Made by a program: the position numbers and the translations under genes. This document shows, piece by piece, positions 9,201 through 18,445 of a DNA stretch of 64,000 nucleotides. How positions within the stretch are numbered: position 1 is the first letter of the stretch; each line of letters begins with the position of its first letter. Below the pieces are notes generated by a model. The model saw only the letters and a list, made by a program, of their open reading frames with translations. It had not been told where the DNA came from and made no database searches. This DNA comes from Chakrabartyella piscis (GTDB taxonomy: Bacteria > Bacillota > Clostridia > Lachnospirales > Anaerotignaceae), in assembly GCA_030067835.1 (NCBI GenBank), contig CP092441.1:1364001-1428000 (forward strand), written 5' to 3'.

Positions 9201-9626
9201 ATGGAATTGACACAATGTATCAATTATTTGTTGACAACTGCACAACATGCTGTATTTCAGCATTTGAATGCCAAATTGGCAGAACACGATGTAACACCTT
9301 CTCAATATGGAGTTTTAAGCTGTTTGTGGCAAAGAGAATTTGCAACACCCAAACAAATTTCAGAAATTTTGTGTTTGGAAACATCTACAATTTCTGGTGT
9401 GTTGGATCGTATGCAGAAAAAAGGGTTGATTGACCGTGTCATCAACAAAGAAGATAGACGTGAAGTGCGTGTGGTACCAACCGAAAAAGGAAAAGCTTTG
9501 GAAGAGCCTATCACAAAAATCATTGACGATGTAAATGAAGAAGTTTTGAAATGTTTTACAGAAGAAGAAATTCTTGTTTTGAAAAACAACTTGCGTATCA
9601 TTGCAGACGCTAAGCATTTTGTATAA
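9201..9626 (+). CDS. MarR-family transcriptional regulator
   Basis: 141 residues with the winged-helix core of MarR proteins: LAEHDVTPSQYGVLSCLW, recognition region TPKQISEILCLETSTISGVLDRMQKKGLI, and the wing DRVINKEDRREVRVVPTEKGKAL. Such proteins dimerise and usually repress nearby genes until they bind a small phenolic ligand or are oxidised. No dedicated target gene is adjacent: it follows the trmR/trhP operon by 42 bases and is followed by the convergent sigK, so its regulon cannot be inferred from context. Confidence 0.88.
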   Translation: MELTQCINYLLTTAQHAVFQHLNAKLAEHDVTPSQYGVLSCLWQREFATPKQISEILCLETSTISGVLDRMQKKGLIDRVINKEDRREVRVVPTEKGKALEEPITKIIDDVNEEVLKCFTEEEILVLKNNLRIIADAKHFV

Positions 9627-9655
9627 GAAAGAACAATAGAAGTGAATCATATGTA

Positions 9656-9676
9656 GCAGGGCAGTAGCCCTGTTGC
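9656..9676. terminator. Hairpin between convergent marR and sigK
   Basis: GCAGGGC pairs with GCCCTGTTGC around AGTA. No clear T-run follows on either strand, so it may be a weak bidirectional terminator or another palindromic repeat. Confidence 0.4.
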
Positions 9677-9688
9677 AACAAGTGCATA

Positions 9689-10378
9689 TCAATTGGAAAG
9701 GGAATCTCTCAATTTTTTGAGGGATTTTTTTTCGATTCTGCTGACAAAAGATCTGGAAATACCCAATATATCTGCAATTTCTTGTTGGGTCAACCTGTCA
9801 TATGTTCCAAGACCATATCGCAAAACAATGACGGTTTGTTCTCGTTTGGTCAGAACCTTTTGGATGGCAAGTAACATCTTTTTGGATTGGATATTGAAGT
9901 CCAAAGCATCTGCAAAATCAGGGGTATTGCTGGTGATGATATCCAACATAACAATTTCGTTGCCATCACGGTCTGAACCAATGGGCTCTTGTAAAGATAT
10001 GTCATTTTGTGATTTTTTTGTATTTCTCAGCCACATAAGCAATTCGTTTTGAATGCACTTGGCTGCATAGGAAACCAAACGCACATTTTTGGAGGAATCG
10101 AAACCATCAACAGCTTTCATCAAACCAACAGTTCCAATAGAAATCAGTTCTTCTGTATCTTTTGTGGCTAGATTGAATTTTTTTGTGATGTGTGCCACCA
10201 AACGTAGGTTGTGTAGAATCAATTTCTCTTTGGCAGCTTTTTTTTCATCCAGGGTACCATTTTCCAAAAGTTGAATCCAACGTTCTTCTTCTTCTTTTGT
10301 CAGCGGTTTTGGAAAGACTCCAGAACCAGAAAATCCAAAACAAAGAAAAGATAGACTTGCAAGAAATAAAAATGGCAA
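9689..10378 (-). CDS. sigK: RNA polymerase sporulation sigma factor SigK, uninterrupted
   Basis: 229 residues. Sigma-K drives late mother-cell gene expression in spore formation. The first ~18 residues are hydrophobic (PFLFLASLSFLCFGFSGSG) and correspond to the pro-sequence that is removed by regulated proteolysis. Region 2 is clear (HNLRLVAHITKKFN, then EELISIGTVGLMKAVDGFD and RLVSYAAKCIQNELLMWLR), as is the C-terminal DNA-binding region 4 (LTQQEIADILGISRSFVSRIEKKSLKKLR). Translation starts at a TTG (10378) with GGAGGTG seven bases upstream. The reading frame is continuous, so no skin-type prophage splits it in this strain, unlike in some Bacillus and Clostridioides genomes. Confidence 0.92.
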   Translation of the reverse strand: MPFLFLASLSFLCFGFSGSGVFPKPLTKEEEERWIQLLENGTLDEKKAAKEKLILHNLRLVAHITKKFNLATKDTEELISIGTVGLMKAVDGFDSSKNVRLVSYAAKCIQNELLMWLRNTKKSQNDISLQEPIGSDRDGNEIVMLDIITSNTPDFADALDFNIQSKKMLLAIQKVLTKREQTVIVLRYGLGTYDRLTQQEIADILGISRSFVSRIEKKSLKKLRDSLSN

Positions 10379-10513
10379 ATTTCCACCTCCAAAAGTGCTA
10401 TTGATTCAGTCTATGGAGTGGAAAAGTTCTTTGTGCGTGTCTTGTGAAAAAAATAGAAATATCAGTGAAAGAAAAGGGATATATTTGGTCGGTATAGATG
10501 TTTGAGGTATATT

Positions 10514-10592
10514 GTAGGGAACAGTCTTGACTGTTCCGCATCTTAGAGACAGAATTGCATTGGATGGCGGAATGGTCAAGACCATTCCCTAC
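10514..10592. repeat. Paired palindromic repeat (REPIN-like) between sigK and the SDR gene
   Basis: A plus-oriented GTAGGG palindrome (10514-10539; inner arms AACAGTC/GACTGTT) faces a minus-oriented one (10567-10592; AATGGTC/GACCATT) across about 27 bases. The outer ends pair as well. Confidence 0.75.
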
Positions 10593-10634
10593 ATAATCGT
10601 TTCTGGAGTTCTTTATCTGCAATTGAAAGAAATT

Positions 10635-10676
10635 AAAAAACCCCAAACGTTTGGCATAAGACGCTTGGAGTTTTTT
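10635..10676. terminator. Bidirectional intrinsic terminator
   Basis: CCCCAAACGT pairs (with G-U wobble) to ACGCTTGGAG around a 10-base loop, with A6 before and T6 after. It can end transcripts of the minus-strand SDR gene. Confidence 0.7.
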
Positions 10677-10719
10677 GAAGAGGATGTTTCTAAGGGTATT
10701 TTATATATGGGAATTGAGC

Positions 10720-11478
10720 TTATTTGCTCAAATAACCACCATCAACAGGGATTACAGCACCGCTCAAATAGTCAGAACCAGCAGAAGACAAGAAAACAGT
10801 AATACCTTTCATATCATCGCCAGTACCCCAACGTTTTGCAGGGATTCTACCAGTGATTTCAGTATTTCTACCTTCATCAGCCAAAAGAGCTGTGTTCATA
10901 TCGGTTGCCATATATCCAGGAGCAACAGCATTGACATTGATGCCTTTGCTTGCCCATTCATTGGAAAGTGCTTTTGTCAATTGTGCAACAGCACCTTTGG
11001 AAGCAGCATATGCAGGAACAGTGAATCCACCAAAGAAACTCAACATAGAAGCGACATTGATGATTTTACCATAACCATTTTTGATCATTTCACGACCTGC
11101 CAATTGGCAAAGCATGAATACTGCGTTCAAGTTTACATCAATAACAGCATCCCAGTCTTCCAAAGTAAAATCTTCACAGAAGTTACGTCTTTGGATACCA
11201 GCAGCATTTACAAAAATATCAAGATGATCACCCAAAAGAGCCATTGCATCTGCAAAGCCTTTTTTCAAGTCTTCTCTATCACCCAAATTACAAGCAACAC
11301 CGTGGCAAACATAACCTTGTGCAGTGTATTCAGCAGCAACTTCCAGAGCTTTTGCAGAAGTACCCATAATTACAACTTCGGCACCAGCTTCCAACAAACC
11401 TTCTGCCATACCTTTGCCCAAACCTCTTGTAGAACCTGTTACAATTGCTTTTTTACCTGTCAAATCAAATAAATTCAT
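10720..11478 (-). CDS. SDR-family sugar-acid dehydrogenase (IdnO / KduD type)
   Basis: 252 residues, classical short-chain dehydrogenase. The cofactor motif is TGSTRGLGKGM (Gly-rich, residues ~15-25), the NAAG element is VNAAGIQRR, and the catalytic set is Ser in NVASMLSF with Tyr and Lys in YAASKGAV; the PG motif is VAPGYMATDMN. Length and sequence style match gluconate 5-dehydrogenase (IdnO, 5-ketogluconate to gluconate) and 2-dehydro-3-deoxygluconate 5-dehydrogenase (KduD); sequence alone does not separate them. It sits 19 bases downstream of a GntR/FCD regulator and diverges from a zinc dehydrogenase, kinase and TRAP transporter. That context favours a role in interconverting keto-sugar acids and gluconate. 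Confidence 0.85.
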   Translation of the reverse strand: MNLFDLTGKKAIVTGSTRGLGKGMAEGLLEAGAEVVIMGTSAKALEVAAEYTAQGYVCHGVACNLGDREDLKKGFADAMALLGDHLDIFVNAAGIQRRNFCEDFTLEDWDAVIDVNLNAVFMLCQLAGREMIKNGYGKIINVASMLSFFGGFTVPAYAASKGAVAQLTKALSNEWASKGINVNAVAPGYMATDMNTALLADEGRNTEITGRIPAKRWGTGDDMKGITVFLSSAGSDYLSGAVIPVDGGYLSK

Positions 11479-11497
11479 TGTAAATCTCCTCTCATTG

Positions 11498-12190
11498 TCA
11501 AATCAACTGATCCACCTTTAGAATCAAGCCAATTGCTGTTTTTGCATTGATGTTATGTATGGTGAGTGCTTTTTGCAAAGAAACCTCATCCTCATTGATA
11601 ATTGCTTCATAAATCATTTTGTGTTCCAAAACACCACTCACATCTTTGTTTTTGGATTGTCTTTTAAAAATAAAGTTGGAGTAGAGGAAAGGATTGATAT
11701 AGTTGAAAATATCCAACAACTTATGATTGCCAGTACATTTCAGATACAATTCATGGAATTTCAAATCCAAATCATAGTTGCGAATATAATCCTCAACAGG
11801 AGATTCTGGACATAGGTTTGTGACCAATTCCAAATGTTCTTCAATATTTGCGTACATTTCTTCTTTTAAATTGTTATTGAAGGTAACGGTCATAATGACT
11901 TGTTTCATTTGATATAAGTCTAACATCAAACGAGCGTCAAAGATTTCATCCACCTCTTGTGCAGTGACACCATGGACACGCATACCCTGTCTTGGAAAGT
12001 TATCAATGATATTTTCGGAAATCAAACGGTTGAGAGCAAATTTGACAGGTGTTTCACTGACACCAAATTGTTTTGCCAACTCTTTGATGTTGATTTTATC
12101 CCCAGGTCTTAAATTATGTTGCGTGATTTCTTCTCTGATTTTAAAATAGATGGTATCTGCCAATGTGGTTTTGATTGTTGTTTTCGCCAT
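11498..12190 (-). CDS. GntR-family regulator with FCD ligand domain
   Basis: 230 residues. The N-terminal winged helix is visible (YFKIREEITQHNLRPGDKIN, then ELAKQFGVSETPVKFALNRL and the wing FPRQGMRVHGVTAQEVDEIFDARLML). The helical FCD domain carries the metal/ligand-binding pattern D...H in YDLDLKFHELYLKCTGNHKLL. FCD regulators usually bind an organic or sugar acid. Position at the head of the minus arm of the sugar-acid locus, divergent from the catabolic and transport genes, makes it the probable local regulator. It shares an operon with the SDR dehydrogenase. Confidence 0.88.
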   Translation of the reverse strand: MAKTTIKTTLADTIYFKIREEITQHNLRPGDKINIKELAKQFGVSETPVKFALNRLISENIIDNFPRQGMRVHGVTAQEVDEIFDARLMLDLYQMKQVIMTVTFNNNLKEEMYANIEEHLELVTNLCPESPVEDYIRNYDLDLKFHELYLKCTGNHKLLDIFNYINPFLYSNFIFKRQSKNKDVSGVLEHKMIYEAIINEDEVSLQKALTIHNINAKTAIGLILKVDQLI

Positions 12191-12547
12191 AATATATCCT
12201 TTCTAAAATAAATTTATATTTGTAACCAAAAAAATCTAATATATCACCTTTTTTTACCAAACTCCTTATAATTTATATATTATATATAGTATAACAGTGA
12301 AAATCATGTCTGAAAAGTGAAAAAAGAAAGAAAAACAAAATCTTTTATGATTCAAATAAAATTTATTTCGATTTATAATATATATTAAATGTAAAGAAGA
12401 AAATTATTTTTGTCAATATAAGGATTGTATAAGAATGATAATAAATTTTTAGTGAAAAATAAGTAAATTTGAAAATATAGGATAAAACTATGTTTTTTGT
12501 GGTATTTTTGCACAAAAATGATGGCAAAATCTTGTCAGTATGCATTA

Positions 12548-12576
12548 TTGACTTGTTTGCATTAAAAACATATAAT
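12548..12576 (+). promoter_or_regulatory. Strong sigma-A-type promoter of the sugar-acid operon
   Basis: TTGACT and a perfect TATAAT are 17 bases apart, about 80 bases before the zinc dehydrogenase ATG. The surrounding 12191-12655 gap is very AT-rich and otherwise shows no gene; it is the likely operator region for the divergent GntR regulator, but I could not identify a convincing operator. Confidence 0.75.
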
Positions 12577-12655
12577 TTAATTAATAAAATATTTATGTGA
12601 ATGCAAAAGATTTTTTTTAACCTTTAAAAGATTTTAAGAGAGCGGGGATTACATT

Positions 12656-13672
12656 ATGAAAGCATTGGTTTATACAGGCCCTAAAGTAGCAGAAGTTTTG
12701 GATATGCCAGCACCACAACCAAAAGAAGGCGCAGTCAAAGTCAAAATGAAATACTGTGGCATCTGTGGTTCTGATATGGGTATATATGTAGGGACTCATC
12801 CAAGAGCAAAAGCTCCTTTGATTCTGGGTCATGAATTTGTAGGTACAGTGGAAGAAGATGGTGCCAAATTCAAAAAAGGCGATAGAGTCGTAGCATATCC
12901 ATTGATTTCTTGTGATCATTGTTTGGCTTGTAGAAGTGGAAATGCACATGTCTGTAACACATTGGGTCTCATCGGTATTGATGTTGATGGTGGTCTTTGT
13001 GAATATGCTTATGTAGATGAAGATCTTATGTTCAAAGTGCCTGATGGTGTTTCTGATAAAGCGGCAGCAGTCATTGAACCGTTGGCAGTAATTGTACGTT
13101 CCATTCACCAAGCAAAAATGAAAGCATTGGATGTATGTGCAGTCATTGGAGCAGGTCCAATTGGTATGATCACTGGTATGATGCTTGTGAAAATGGGTGC
13201 AGCGAAAGTCTTTATCTCTGATGTAGATGATAAAAAATTGGCTAGAGCAGCGGAATTGGGTATGATTCCTGTAAACGTAAAAAATGAAAGTTTGGAATCT
13301 GTTGTCAAAGCTGCTACAGATGGTGAAGGTGCAGATATCACTTTTGAATGTGCTGGTGCTGAAATTGCAGCAATGCAAGTAACCGATATCACAAGAGTCA
13401 GTGGTATGATTTGCATGACTTCTGTTCACAAATATCCACATGCTGTCAACTTACAAGGTTTGAACTTCAAAGAACAAACTATGGTTGGTACTCGTGTGTA
13501 CACAAAAGAAGAATTCAGACAATCTGTTGAATATTCTGCACAAATCAATGATGAATTGGAAAAAATCGTATCTCATGTGGTTTCAATGAAAGAAGCTCCT
13601 GGCGTATTTGATATGATTGCAGATGCTTCTAATGGAACTTGTAAAGTATTGGTGGATTGCCAAGACTTTTGA
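12656..13672 (+). CDS. Zinc-dependent medium-chain dehydrogenase (sorbitol / L-idonate dehydrogenase-like)
   Basis: 338 residues. Catalytic zinc ligands are Cys in YCGICGSDMG and the His-Glu pair in LGHEFVGTVEE; the structural zinc lobe is intact with four Cys spaced 2-2-7 (CDHCLACRSGNAHVC). The nucleotide-binding turn is VIGAGPIGMITGMM followed by an acidic residue at the end of the next strand (FISDVDD), which favours NAD. The family oxidises polyols and aldonates; E. coli L-idonate 5-dehydrogenase is the same size and class. As first gene of the plus arm it probably feeds keto-sugar acids to the SDR enzyme encoded divergently. Substrate assignment is inference. Confidence 0.85.
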   Translation: MKALVYTGPKVAEVLDMPAPQPKEGAVKVKMKYCGICGSDMGIYVGTHPRAKAPLILGHEFVGTVEEDGAKFKKGDRVVAYPLISCDHCLACRSGNAHVCNTLGLIGIDVDGGLCEYAYVDEDLMFKVPDGVSDKAAAVIEPLAVIVRSIHQAKMKALDVCAVIGAGPIGMITGMMLVKMGAAKVFISDVDDKKLARAAELGMIPVNVKNESLESVVKAATDGEGADITFECAGAEIAAMQVTDITRVSGMICMTSVHKYPHAVNLQGLNFKEQTMVGTRVYTKEEFRQSVEYSAQINDELEKIVSHVVSMKEAPGVFDMIADASNGTCKVLVDCQDF

Positions 13673-13788
13673 GAATAGTCTATAGTAAGGAAGTAATCTA
13701 TAAATTGTAGGTGTATGATTGTCGAAGATTGCATTTACAGGGAACATGAAATATTGGGAAATAAATGAAAATTTTGGAGGGGATGTAA

Positions 13789-15207
13789 ATGAAAATATTG
13801 GTATTGGAATCCAGTACAACCTCTGCAAAAGCAATGGTATACGATACAGAAACCAATGAATTTCAAGTGGAATCTGTACCATATGTATTTGAACATACGG
13901 ATGTAACCATCCATGATGCACAAAAGGTATTTGAACAAACTGCTGCATTGGGTAAAAAATTGTGTATGGGTTTGCAAATTGATGCGATTTCCCTTGGTGG
14001 AACTTGGCATAGTTTGATGCTTTGCAATGAAAATATGGAGCCACAAACACCTGTATACCTTTGGTCTTTTACAGGTGCGGCAGATATTTGCAAAGAATTA
14101 CGCAAAGATAAAGAATACACAAATTGGTTTTATCAAAAAACAGGTTGTATGGTCAATGCCATCTATCCTGTGTTTAAAATTAAGCTTTTGCAAAAAATGG
14201 GTTATGCAGTAGAAAAATATCGCTTTGTTGGTCAAGGAACATATAATACATATCGTTTGACTGGCGAATGGGTGATTTCCGATTGTGTGGCATCAGGCAC
14301 AGGTCTTATGAATACACATACAAAGCAATTTGATCCAGAAATATTAGAAGCAAACGGTATTTCCATGGAACAATTGCCAAAAATCATTACCTATCGTGAT
14401 GCAATGCCTTTGCACAAAGAAGGTGCAGAACTTTTGGGTCTTACAGAAGGAATTCCAGTCATTGCAACCAACTCCGATGGTGGTTTGAACCAAATTGGTT
14501 CAGGTGCAATTGAAGAAGGAGTTATGACATTCTCAGTTGGTACCAGTGGAGCTTTGCGTATGACAACAGCAGCACCGGTATTGCCAAAAGAACCAAGTAC
14601 ATGGTGTTATGTTTCACCAAAAGCTTGGCTCAGTGGAGCAGCAACAAGTGGATGTTGCAACTGTATCGATTGGTTTAGAAAAAATTATTTTGAAAACAAG
14701 GTTTCCTATGCAGAAATGGAAGCAGGTTGCAAAAATATTGAGGATGTTCCAGTGTTCTTACCATTCTTATTTGGCGAAAGATGTCCAGGTTGGGATGATG
14801 ATCGTAATGGTGGATTTGTTGGTGTGAAACCACATCATACAATATACGATTCCTATCGTGCAATCCAAGAAGGGATTTTGTTCAATTTGTTCCAATGCTA
14901 TGAAGAATTGGTTGCACTCAATGGAGAGCCTAAGAAAGTAATGCTTTCTGGTGGAATCATGAGTTCCAAAATTTGGACACAAATGTGTGCAGATATTTTC
15001 CAAAAAGAATTGACAGTGGATGAAGTGGAACATAGTTCGCTGATTGGTGGTGTGGCTTTGGGAATGGAGCTTTTGGGTATTCTCCCAGATGCGAAGGACT
15101 TCAAGAGCAATTCCACTGAAGTGGTAACACCAAATCCAGAAATGAAAGAGTTTTATCAAAAGAAATACCAAGAATATTTGAAATGGTATCGCATTACAAA
15201 GGTTTAA
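13789..15207 (+). CDS. FGGY-family carbohydrate kinase, probable gluconate kinase
   Basis: 472 residues, close to the usual ~500. The N-terminal ATP-fold strand is LVLESSTTSAKAMVYD, the substrate-binding Trp/His region is SLGGTWHSLML, and the second actin-like domain has TNSDGGLNQIGSGA and FSVGTSGALRM followed by FGERCPGWDDDRNGG and VMLSGGIMSSKIW. The FGGY family phosphorylates sugars and aldonic acids; similarity in style to GntK-type and xylulose-type kinases, the dehydrogenase upstream and 6-phosphogluconate dehydrogenase downstream point to gluconate. An AGGGG ribosome site precedes the ATG. The 116-base gap from the dehydrogenase holds no other gene. Confidence 0.85.
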   Translation: MKILVLESSTTSAKAMVYDTETNEFQVESVPYVFEHTDVTIHDAQKVFEQTAALGKKLCMGLQIDAISLGGTWHSLMLCNENMEPQTPVYLWSFTGAADICKELRKDKEYTNWFYQKTGCMVNAIYPVFKIKLLQKMGYAVEKYRFVGQGTYNTYRLTGEWVISDCVASGTGLMNTHTKQFDPEILEANGISMEQLPKIITYRDAMPLHKEGAELLGLTEGIPVIATNSDGGLNQIGSGAIEEGVMTFSVGTSGALRMTTAAPVLPKEPSTWCYVSPKAWLSGAATSGCCNCIDWFRKNYFENKVSYAEMEAGCKNIEDVPVFLPFLFGERCPGWDDDRNGGFVGVKPHHTIYDSYRAIQEGILFNLFQCYEELVALNGEPKKVMLSGGIMSSKIWTQMCADIFQKELTVDEVEHSSLIGGVALGMELLGILPDAKDFKSNSTEVVTPNPEMKEFYQKKYQEYLKWYRITKV

Positions 15208-15286
15208 TGGTATAATAAACAGATAGTAACGGAGAAATCCGACTATACATAAATGACAACATTTAAGAATCTAGGAGGGAAAAATT

Positions 15287-16357
15287 ATGTTGAAATGGAA
15301 AAGAAATTTAGCAATGGCAATGGCATCTGTTATGACAGTTGCAGTGGTAGCAGGTTGTGGAAGCAGCAGTTCTTCCGAAACAGCAGCTCCAGCTGAAAGC
15401 GCAGATTCTAGTGCAGCAGTAACAGAAGAAGCAGCTTCTGGTGAAGTTGTAGATATTATCTTCTCTAACGTAACATCTGTATCTGGTAAAGATGCTGGTG
15501 TAGTGTTCAAACAAATCGCTGAAGAACAATCTGGCGGCACATTGAACATCGAATTGTTCGATGACAATATGTTGGGCGATGACCGTGTAGTTATCGAAAC
15601 AACAGTAATGGGTAACATCGATATCGGTGTTTCCTCCACATCTCCTTTGGCTACAATGTATGCTGATTTCTACTTGTTTGATGCTCCATTCTTGTTCATG
15701 AATTCCGAAGATGCTTATGCAAAATTGGATGGCGAAGTTGGTCAAAAAATCTTGTCCGATATGGAAAGCATTGGCTTGAAAGGTTTGGCATTCTGGGAAA
15801 ATGGTTTCCGTAACTTTACAAATGATAAAGTTGCAGCTAAAGTTCCTGCTGACGTTGCTGGCATGAAAGTTCGTGTAATGGAAAATGAAGTACATATGTC
15901 TGCTTGGTCTGCATTTGGCGTTAACCCAACTCCAATGGCATTTACAGAAGTATTTACAGCTTTGCAACAAGGTACAATTGACGCTCAAGAAAATCCTTTG
16001 GGTATCATCGATGCAAACAAATTCTACGAAGTGCAAGATTACGTTTCCTTGACACAACACGTTTACACACCATACATCGTTTGTATGAACTTGGATAAAT
16101 TCAACTCTTTGACAGCAGAACAACAAGATGCTATCATGGCTGCTTCCGCTGAATCCACAACATATCAAAGAGAACGCTCTCAAGAATTGGAAGCAGAAAT
16201 CTTGGAAGGTTTCGCAGCTTCTGGTACTACAGTTGTTGAATTGACAACAGATGAAAAAGCACAATGGCAACAAGCTGCTAACGATGCTGCAGTATTCGAT
16301 TTGGTAAAAGCTTCCATGGAACATCCAGAATACTTGGACGAAATGTTGGCTCAATAA
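15287..16357 (+). CDS. dctP: TRAP transporter substrate-binding lipoprotein (DctP family)
   Basis: 356 residues. The N-terminus is a lipoprotein signal (basic start, hydrophobic stretch, lipobox VAGC at about 22-25), followed by a Ser/Ala/Glu linker. The mature part has the TRAP hallmarks: ADFYLFDAPFLF, GLKGLAFWENGFRNFTNDK with the Arg expected to bind the substrate carboxylate, and MKVRVMENEVHMSAWSAFGVNPTPMAFTEVFTALQQGTIDAQENP. It captures an organic or sugar acid outside the membrane for the DctQM permease. Codon use is biased toward C-ending codons (AAC, ATC, TTC) compared with neighbours, consistent with high expression. A hairpin separates it from dctQ. Confidence 0.93.
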   Translation: MLKWKRNLAMAMASVMTVAVVAGCGSSSSSETAAPAESADSSAAVTEEAASGEVVDIIFSNVTSVSGKDAGVVFKQIAEEQSGGTLNIELFDDNMLGDDRVVIETTVMGNIDIGVSSTSPLATMYADFYLFDAPFLFMNSEDAYAKLDGEVGQKILSDMESIGLKGLAFWENGFRNFTNDKVAAKVPADVAGMKVRVMENEVHMSAWSAFGVNPTPMAFTEVFTALQQGTIDAQENPLGIIDANKFYEVQDYVSLTQHVYTPYIVCMNLDKFNSLTAEQQDAIMAASAESTTYQRERSQELEAEILEGFAASGTTVVELTTDEKAQWQQAANDAAVFDLVKASMEHPEYLDEMLAQ

Positions 16358-16404
16358 TGCAAATCAATTTTCAATTGAACATGCAATAAAAAGTGATTGA
16401 ACAC

Positions 16405-16442
16405 AAGGGCTTTGGTGAGGTTGCGACTGAGCCAAAGTCCTT
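16405..16442 (+). terminator. Hairpin between dctP and dctQ
   Basis: AAGGGCTTTGG pairs with CCAAAGTCCTT (one G-U) around a 16-base loop, followed by ATTGTTTC. It may be a partial terminator or an mRNA end-protecting stem that raises the level of binding protein over permease. Confidence 0.6.
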
Positions 16443-16473
16443 ATTGTTTCTATTGGAATGAATTTTATGAGAA

Positions 16474-16980
16474 ATGGGTGAAAAAATGAAGTTTTTGAAA
16501 CTTTTGGATGAAAAATTTGAAATCACAATATGTTCTTTATTGATGATGACAATGACAATCCTTATCTTTGTACAAGTAATTATGCGTTATGTGTTCCACA
16601 GCTCTTTGAGTTGGTCTGAAGAGTTGGCAAGATATGTATTTATTTGGATGATTTATATTGGTATTAGCTACGGCGCTCGAATTATGAAACATATCAAAAT
16701 CGAAGCATCTTTGGGTCTATTCCCCAAAAAAGTGCGTCCTTTTGTTGTTATATTAGGTGATATATTATTCTTTGTTTTCTCTGTTATTATTGTTTATTTG
16801 GCATATGACGTTGTATTGCAACAGGTGAAATTGGGTCAAACATCTCCTGCACTTCGTATTCCTATGTGGTTTATGTATTCTGCACCAATGGTTGGCTTTG
16901 CCCTTACAGCAATTCGTCAATTGCAAGTTATTGTAATTCGTATCAAAGCACTTGGTAAAGTAGAAGGAGGCGAAATCTAA
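16474..16980 (+). CDS. dctQ: TRAP transporter small permease subunit (DctQ family)
   Basis: 168 residues (164 if the second Met at 16486 is used; both starts have weak ribosome sites). Four hydrophobic helices are visible: about 20-40 (ICSLLMMTMTILIFVQVIM), 50-68, 88-108 and 130-150. The family motif RYVFHSSLSWSEELARYVFIWMIYIG is present across helices 1-2. The 1-base overlap of its stop with the dctM start supports coupled translation. It forms the membrane complex with DctM. Confidence 0.92.
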   Translation: MGEKMKFLKLLDEKFEITICSLLMMTMTILIFVQVIMRYVFHSSLSWSEELARYVFIWMIYIGISYGARIMKHIKIEASLGLFPKKVRPFVVILGDILFFVFSVIIVYLAYDVVLQQVKLGQTSPALRIPMWFMYSAPMVGFALTAIRQLQVIVIRIKALGKVEGGEI

Positions 16981-18260
16981 TGGTAATGTTGGCATTATTC
17001 GGGGGTCTTGCATTGTTCTTGATCTTGAATGTACCAGTTGGTATTGGTATTGGTTTTGCATCTTTGTTGAGTATTCAATTTACAAGAGGTTTGTCTCCAT
17101 CCTACATTCCCCAAGCGTTGTTCACAGGTTGTGATTCCTTCCCAATCATGGCAATTCCATTGTTCATTCTTGCAGGGGAGCTTATGGGTGCTGGTGGTGT
17201 ATCCAAACGTATCTTGAATGTTTGTAACGTATTCTTCGGTAGAGTAACTGGTGGTTTGGCTATCGTTACTGTAATCGTTTGTATGTTCTTTGCTGCGGTT
17301 TCTGGCTCTGGTCCTGCAACTGTTGCTGCTGTAGGTTCTATGGTTGTTCCTACAATGTTGGAAAAAGGTTATAGCAAAAAATTCACATTGGCTTTGGTGG
17401 CATGTGCTGGTTCCATCGGTGTTATCATCCCTCCAAGTATTCCAATGGTTATCTATGGTGTGTCCACAAGTACATCTATCTCTAGTTTGTTCTTGGCAGG
17501 TTTCTTCCCTGGTTTCTTGATTGGTGGAGCTTTGATGACATTCTGTTACTTCTACTGCAAAAAACAAGGCTGGAAAGGTGACGAAACTGTTTACACAACA
17601 AAAGACAAATTGGCTGCTGTTTGGGATGCAAAATGGGCTTTGATTAACCCAGTTATCATCTTGGGTGGTATCTATGCGGGTATCTTCACACCAACTGAAG
17701 CTGCTGGTGTTGCTGCTGTTTATGCTTTCGTTTGTGGTGTATTCATCCATAGAGAATTGGATTTCAAAGGTTTGTTTGCAACAGTAGGCAATGCTTGTTC
17801 CACAACTGCAACCACAATGATCATCTTGGGTTGTGCTACAGCATTTACAAAAATCCTTACAATCGAACAAATCCCTAACATGATTACAAATGCAATCATC
17901 AATGCAACAGATAACAAATACTTGATCTTGTTGTTGATCAACATTTTGTTGCTCTTTGTTGGTTGTTTCATGGATACAACACCTGCTATCATGGTATTGG
18001 CTCCAATCCTTTTGCCTGTTGCAACATCCATCGGTATGAATCCTGTTCATTTCGGTTTGCTTATGGTTGTCAACTTGGCTATCGGTTTCATCACACCACC
18101 TTTGGGTATCAACTTGTTCGTTGCAGCAAGGGTAGGAGAAGAGCCACTAGAAACGGTGACGAAGGGTATCATACCATTCATTGCAGTAATGATTGTTTGT
18201 TTGATGCTCATCACATATATTTCTCCAATTACTTTGTTCTTACCAACTTTCTTCTCATAA
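16980..18260 (+). CDS. dctM: TRAP transporter large permease subunit (DctM family)
   Basis: 426 residues, usual length, with about 12 hydrophobic segments. Conserved stretches include PIMAIPLFILAGELM, FAAVSGSGPATVAAVGS, IPPSIPMVIYGVSTSTSISSLFLAGFFPG and the C-terminal GFITPPLGINLFVAAR. It is the sodium-coupled transport subunit. The ATG overlaps the dctQ stop (TAATG) and the ribosome site AGAAGGAGG lies inside dctQ. An alternative ATG two codons downstream is equally in frame. Confidence 0.94.
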   Translation: MVMLALFGGLALFLILNVPVGIGIGFASLLSIQFTRGLSPSYIPQALFTGCDSFPIMAIPLFILAGELMGAGGVSKRILNVCNVFFGRVTGGLAIVTVIVCMFFAAVSGSGPATVAAVGSMVVPTMLEKGYSKKFTLALVACAGSIGVIIPPSIPMVIYGVSTSTSISSLFLAGFFPGFLIGGALMTFCYFYCKKQGWKGDETVYTTKDKLAAVWDAKWALINPVIILGGIYAGIFTPTEAAGVAAVYAFVCGVFIHRELDFKGLFATVGNACSTTATTMIILGCATAFTKILTIEQIPNMITNAIINATDNKYLILLLINILLLFVGCFMDTTPAIMVLAPILLPVATSIGMNPVHFGLLMVVNLAIGFITPPLGINLFVAARVGEEPLETVTKGIIPFIAVMIVCLMLITYISPITLFLPTFFS

Positions 18261-18330
18261 GAAATAGAAACCATACATCTATAGGTTTCATATAAAAACG
18301 AGAAAAGTTGTTATAAATTCAATCCATTTC

Positions 18331-18403
18331 AGCACGTTATGCATGGCTCTTGTCAAATCTCGTTTCAAATAGAGTTTTGCAAATTCATGTGTGACGTGCT
18401 TTT
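18331..18403 (+). terminator. Long hairpin after the TRAP genes
   Basis: AGCACGT pairs with ACGTGCT, extended inward by CATG/CATG, and is followed by TTTT. The loop is long (about 40 bases), so termination may be only partial and downstream aldolase genes could still be co-transcribed. Confidence 0.45.
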
Positions 18404-18445
18404 GGTGTTCAATGTACAATAGATAAAACTATAGGAGGCATAATC

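Noticed and set aside
12363..12545. Short minus-strand frame in the divergent sugar-acid intergenic region
   Set aside because: Extremely AT-rich, no ribosome site and composition unlike real genes here.
16995..18050. Long minus-strand frame opposite dctM (about 350 residues)
   Set aside because: Cys/Gln/Thr-rich shadow of a well-conserved TRAP permease gene.
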